Below are positions 61,399 to 64,000 of a DNA stretch of 64,000 bases, piece by piece; the stretch's first letter is position 1, and every line of letters begins with the position of its first letter. The position numbers and the translations under genes were made by a program. The notes under the pieces are model-generated. The model was not told the DNA's origin and did no database searches. It was given only the letters and a program-made list of their open reading frames with translations. The stretch comes from Tolypothrix tenuis PCC 7101. Lineage in GTDB: Bacteria; Cyanobacteriota; Cyanobacteriia; Cyanobacteriales; Nostocaceae. The stretch spans positions 3,173,725 through 3,237,724 of the forward strand of contig NZ_AP018248.1 in the NCBI RefSeq assembly GCF_002368295.1, written 5' to 3'.

Positions 61399-63927
61399 CT
61401 AAGCATCAATTTCTGAGAATTCCCAGCGATAACTTCCCCCATCATCAGTAAAACTTTTTTCGCCCACACCCACTAGTTCCACAATGACTTCTCGCTGTGG
61501 TTGTTTCCAATTTCCTTCACGTTGATGAATTTCGACAATTGTTTGATTTGCTTGTGTAGATACAGTGATTTTTCTTAAGGAAAAATTCTGATTTTCTGCA
61601 TCGTTTTTACCGTCATCTTCAAACAAAACATATTCATTATTTCCAGGCCAAATACGTAAATGTAATTGGTCAATTGGCTGCTCATCTACATATTGCCTTA
61701 CTGGTTGCATGGGAATAATTGCACCACCCCGGACAAACAGTGGCATTTTTTCTAATGGTGCATGGGTAAGAATATGGGTAGGGCCTTGATAACGCTCATT
61801 ACTCCACCAGTCATACCAAGTGCCAGCAGGTAAATAAACAGCGCGATATTCCACACCCGGGCGATAAATCGGTGCCGCCATCAGCGAAGCGCCCAGCAAA
61901 ACCTGATCGTAAAGCGTGTAGGTTGTGCGATCGCACGCAAAATGATAAACTAAGGGTCTTAAAATCGGAGCGCCTGTCTGTGCCGCTTCCCAGAAAAGAT
62001 TGTAGATATAAGGCAATAGCTGATAACGCAGATTAATATATTCTCGACAAATATTTTCTGTGCGATCGCCAAATACCCAAGGCTCATGACGCGCCGTAGA
62101 CATCGCCGAATGTCCGCGCATCAGTGGGTACAACATCCCCACCTGCATCCACCGCGCGAATAACTCCGCCGTTGCATTCCCCGCAAACCCCCCAATATCG
62201 CAACCCACAAACCCCACACCCGAAAGCCCCATATTACAGAGCATGGGTAGCGACATTTCCAAATGTTCCCACAGCGATTGGTTATCGCCCATCCACACCG
62301 AAGACCAACGCTGCACCCCCGCATAACCAGAACGCGTCAACACAAACGAACGCTCTTGCCGATGACGCTGCAACCCCTCAGCACAAGCCCTCGCCATCAT
62401 CAACCCATACAAATTATGCACCTCCAAATGCGTCACATCATTTTTGAATTTTGAATTTTGAATTTTGAATTCTTTCTCTCCCTCATCTCCCTCATCCCCA
62501 GTCCCCAATCCCCATTGCCCCTTATCCCCAGAGGGGGCCCCGAGTTCCCCAGTCCCCAATCCCCAGTCCCCAGTCCCCAGTCCCCAGTCCCCAATCCCCT
62601 CATCCCCCTGCGGCGCATCCAACGGAAACCAAATCTTCTCTCCCCCATCCCCAAAGGGACGGTTATCAATAGCAGGTTCATTCATATCATTCCAAATCCC
62701 TGCTATCCCGATATCAGTCAGGCTTTTTTGTAAATCGCCCCACCACTGACGCACATCAGAACGTAAAAAATCGGGAAAAACAGATTTTTCCGGCCAAACA
62801 TAGCCGTGAAACAACCTACCATCAGCTTTACGGACAAAATAATCGTGATTTATCCCCTGATCGAAAACGTGATAATTGGCTTCCGGTTCATACTTCACAC
62901 CCGGATCAATAATTGTCACAGTTTTAAAACCATCTTTAGCCAAATCACTTACTAACTTTGCGGGATCAGGGAAACGTTGGGGACTCCAGGTAAAAACACG
63001 ATAACCCCGCATATAGTCAATATCTAAATGGATGACATCGCAAGGAATTTGACGCTGGCGAAATTCTCGCGCCAGTTCGCGCACCACAGTTTCCGATTCA
63101 TAACTCCAGCGACATTGATGATAACCCAGCGCCCATTTTGGCGGTAATGGCATTCTCCCTGTTAGCTGCGTATATGTACGCAAAATATCAGCAGGTTCCG
63201 GGCCATAAATAATATAGTAATCTAACTCATCTCCGCGCGTTTCCATCTTCCAAACACCGGGTTTTTCCGCGCCAATATCAAACTGACTCCAAAAAGTTGT
63301 GTTAAAAAAGATGCCATAGCCAACATCTGGACGCAAAGCCATAAAAAACGGAATGGCTTGGTACATTTCATCAGTCAGCGCATCGTAATCTAAAGCATCC
63401 GTCGTCCAATTAGTTTTAACTTCGCTGAGTTTATCGAGAAAACCTGTGCGTTCGCCAAAGCCATAAAAATGCTCATCAGCAGCAATTTGCTTCCAAGCTG
63501 CAACCGCACCCAAACGCCAACCCATCCCCATGTCTAAATTATCTTGGGCAAAGGGACGATTAGCCTTGTCAAAACAGACGATGCGACTCTCTTGCTTTTG
63601 TAAGCAGATACGAATTTGCTCAGTGGTAATTTCTACCGCTGCTTCCGTATCTTGCACCTCAAAAGGAAATGTCGGCCATTGCGAATCATCCAACGCCACC
63701 GCCCAAGCACGACGAGGTATAAATTCTCCTGTAGGTGCAAGCCTAACCCGCAGCAAATTGGGTGCAAGTACACTAATTTTCAGCCGCGAATTACCACAAT
63801 CAAAATCAATAGTGCGATCGCCTTTGGCGCTGCGCTCCGCGCAATCGCGCCAATGTACACCTTGTACACTACCAATAGTTGTCCAAGGTTGGTTAGTTGT
63901 GGGTAATTTTCCAAAATATTGTGGCAT
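61399..63927 (-). CDS. Alpha-glucosidase, glycoside hydrolase family 31, with repeat-encoded insert
   Basis: Retaining alpha-glucosidase-type enzyme of 842 residues. N-terminal beta-sandwich (1-240), catalytic barrel (about 255-600) with nucleophile D414 (GIWNDMNEP) and probable acid/base D548 (SSVWMGDNQSLWEH), substrate-binding HLDIDYM near 300 and GCDIGGF near 575, then C-terminal beta domains. Between the nucleophile and the EVHNLYGLM helix, residues about 441-495 (GDEGIGDWGLGTGDWGLGTG and following, to EFKIQNSKFK) are encoded by GGGGACT, GGGCCCC, CATCTCC and CAAAATT repeats and have no place in the family fold. The frame is intact throughout. Substrate (maltose, glycogen, trehalose-like) is not determined. 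No signal peptide. Confidence 0.88.
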   Translation of the reverse strand: MPQYFGKLPTTNQPWTTIGSVQGVHWRDCAERSAKGDRTIDFDCGNSRLKISVLAPNLLRVRLAPTGEFIPRRAWAVALDDSQWPTFPFEVQDTEAAVEITTEQIRICLQKQESRIVCFDKANRPFAQDNLDMGMGWRLGAVAAWKQIAADEHFYGFGERTGFLDKLSEVKTNWTTDALDYDALTDEMYQAIPFFMALRPDVGYGIFFNTTFWSQFDIGAEKPGVWKMETRGDELDYYIIYGPEPADILRTYTQLTGRMPLPPKWALGYHQCRWSYESETVVRELAREFRQRQIPCDVIHLDIDYMRGYRVFTWSPQRFPDPAKLVSDLAKDGFKTVTIIDPGVKYEPEANYHVFDQGINHDYFVRKADGRLFHGYVWPEKSVFPDFLRSDVRQWWGDLQKSLTDIGIAGIWNDMNEPAIDNRPFGDGGEKIWFPLDAPQGDEGIGDWGLGTGDWGLGTGELGAPSGDKGQWGLGTGDEGDEGEKEFKIQNSKFKNDVTHLEVHNLYGLMMARACAEGLQRHRQERSFVLTRSGYAGVQRWSSVWMGDNQSLWEHLEMSLPMLCNMGLSGVGFVGCDIGGFAGNATAELFARWMQVGMLYPLMRGHSAMSTARHEPWVFGDRTENICREYINLRYQLLPYIYNLFWEAAQTGAPILRPLVYHFACDRTTYTLYDQVLLGASLMAAPIYRPGVEYRAVYLPAGTWYDWWSNERYQGPTHILTHAPLEKMPLFVRGGAIIPMQPVRQYVDEQPIDQLHLRIWPGNNEYVLFEDDGKNDAENQNFSLRKITVSTQANQTIVEIHQREGNWKQPQREVIVELVGVGEKSFTDDGGSYRWEFSEIDA
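62443..62607. repeat. Composite repeat inside the GH31 coding sequence
   Basis: TTTGAAT units (62443-62471), CCCTCATCT units (62480-62500), CCCCAAT/CCCCAGT units (62498-62512 and 62550-62597) and the reverse GGGGCCCC repeat copy 3 (62512-62550) form an in-frame block of 165 bases (55 codons). Confidence 0.88.
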
Positions 63928-63929
63928 GG

Positions 63930-64000
63930 GGACTGGGGATTAGGGACTGGGGACTGGAAATTGGGGAACTCGGGGCCCCCACGACCGCAGGGAGTGGGGA
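63930..64000. repeat. GGGGACT heptamers and partial GGGGCCCC repeat at the window end
   Basis: GGGGACTGGGGATTAGGGACTGGGG units upstream of the GH31 start, then GGGGAACTCGGGGCCCCC (63963-63980), after which the sequence diverges from the other copies. The region is truncated by the window edge. Confidence 0.8.

Noticed and set aside
62433..62750. Proline/serine-rich plus-strand and glycine-rich minus-strand open frames inside the GH31 gene
   Set aside because: They are alternative-frame translations of the CCCCAGT/CCCCAAT repeats; the GH31 frame continues intact on both sides.
1..64000. tRNA, rRNA, riboswitch (cobalamin before cbiD, purine before guaA)
   Set aside because: No T-loop GGTTCGAATCC-type segments with matching acceptor arms and no B12-box or purine aptamer core were seen by eye; a covariance-model scan would settle it.

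Overview
The window looks like a chromosomal piece of a filamentous, probably heterocyst-group (Nostocales) cyanobacterium. The evidence is the very frequent HIP1 octamer GCGATCGC, a cyanobacterial gene set (CP12, PcxA/CemA-like protein, CpcS/CpeS bilin lyase, cyanobacteriochrome-type histidine kinases, a short manganese catalase) and heptameric short tandem repeats (TTGGTAA, CCCCAGT, CAAAATT and CCCATGC types) in almost every intergenic gap. I saw no rRNA, tRNA, CRISPR array, phage module or intact insertion sequence. Genes lie on both strands as short operons separated by repeat-rich spacers.

Layout: 1-4.3 kb holds the end of a uracil-catabolism gene (DUF1688/Urc4), upp, and two nucleoside-type ABC permeases separated by an AT-rich gene with an HEPN-like RX4H motif. 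4.7-9.3 kb holds trmB, a metallophosphoesterase, a FIST-domain sensor protein and cp12. 9.7-15 kb holds a membrane protein, a small conserved protein, cbiD, guaA and a zinc-type cation efflux protein. 15.6-21.4 kb holds an SH3 secreted protein, a TauD-like oxygenase, a class I aminotransferase, a glycosyltransferase-TPR protein, a Uma2 nuclease-like protein and a pentapeptide protein. 22.5-29.6 kb holds pcxA, a GlsB/YeaQ membrane protein, manganese catalase, a DUF3891 protein and a four-GAF histidine kinase. 29.7-35.4 kb holds aspartoacylase, a divergent LysR regulator, and a manganese/zinc uptake locus (mntC divergent from mntA-mntB). 35.4-41.2 kb holds an orphan gene, a protein-kinase-like gene, holA, a DUF4168 protein, a PAS-LuxR regulator and a Na+/H+ antiporter.

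41.3-48.6 kb is the most coherent module. A cyanobacteriochrome histidine kinase with both DXCF and CH cysteine motifs overlaps an Rcp1-type response regulator and is followed by a REC-PAS-PAS-kinase-REC hybrid. Just upstream lie a CpcS-type bilin lyase and a PBS-lyase HEAT-repeat (NblB-like) protein. A role in light control of phycobilisomes is inferred from content and position only. 48.9-64 kb holds hspA, a saccharopine-dehydrogenase-like protein, two very large hybrid kinases (one with another DXCF/CH GAF and seven PAS domains, one with eight membrane segments) and a GH31 glucosidase.

The most unusual feature at sequence level is repeat DNA inside coding sequence. About 55 residues of the GH31 catalytic domain, the first 35 or so residues of the MntC precursor and the C-terminal tail of one permease are translated from the same heptamer repeats that fill the spacers. 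Several other dispersed repeats (an approximately 140-base MITE-like element, a GGGGCCCC-centred element in four copies, GACGCGAT palindromes) recur across the window.
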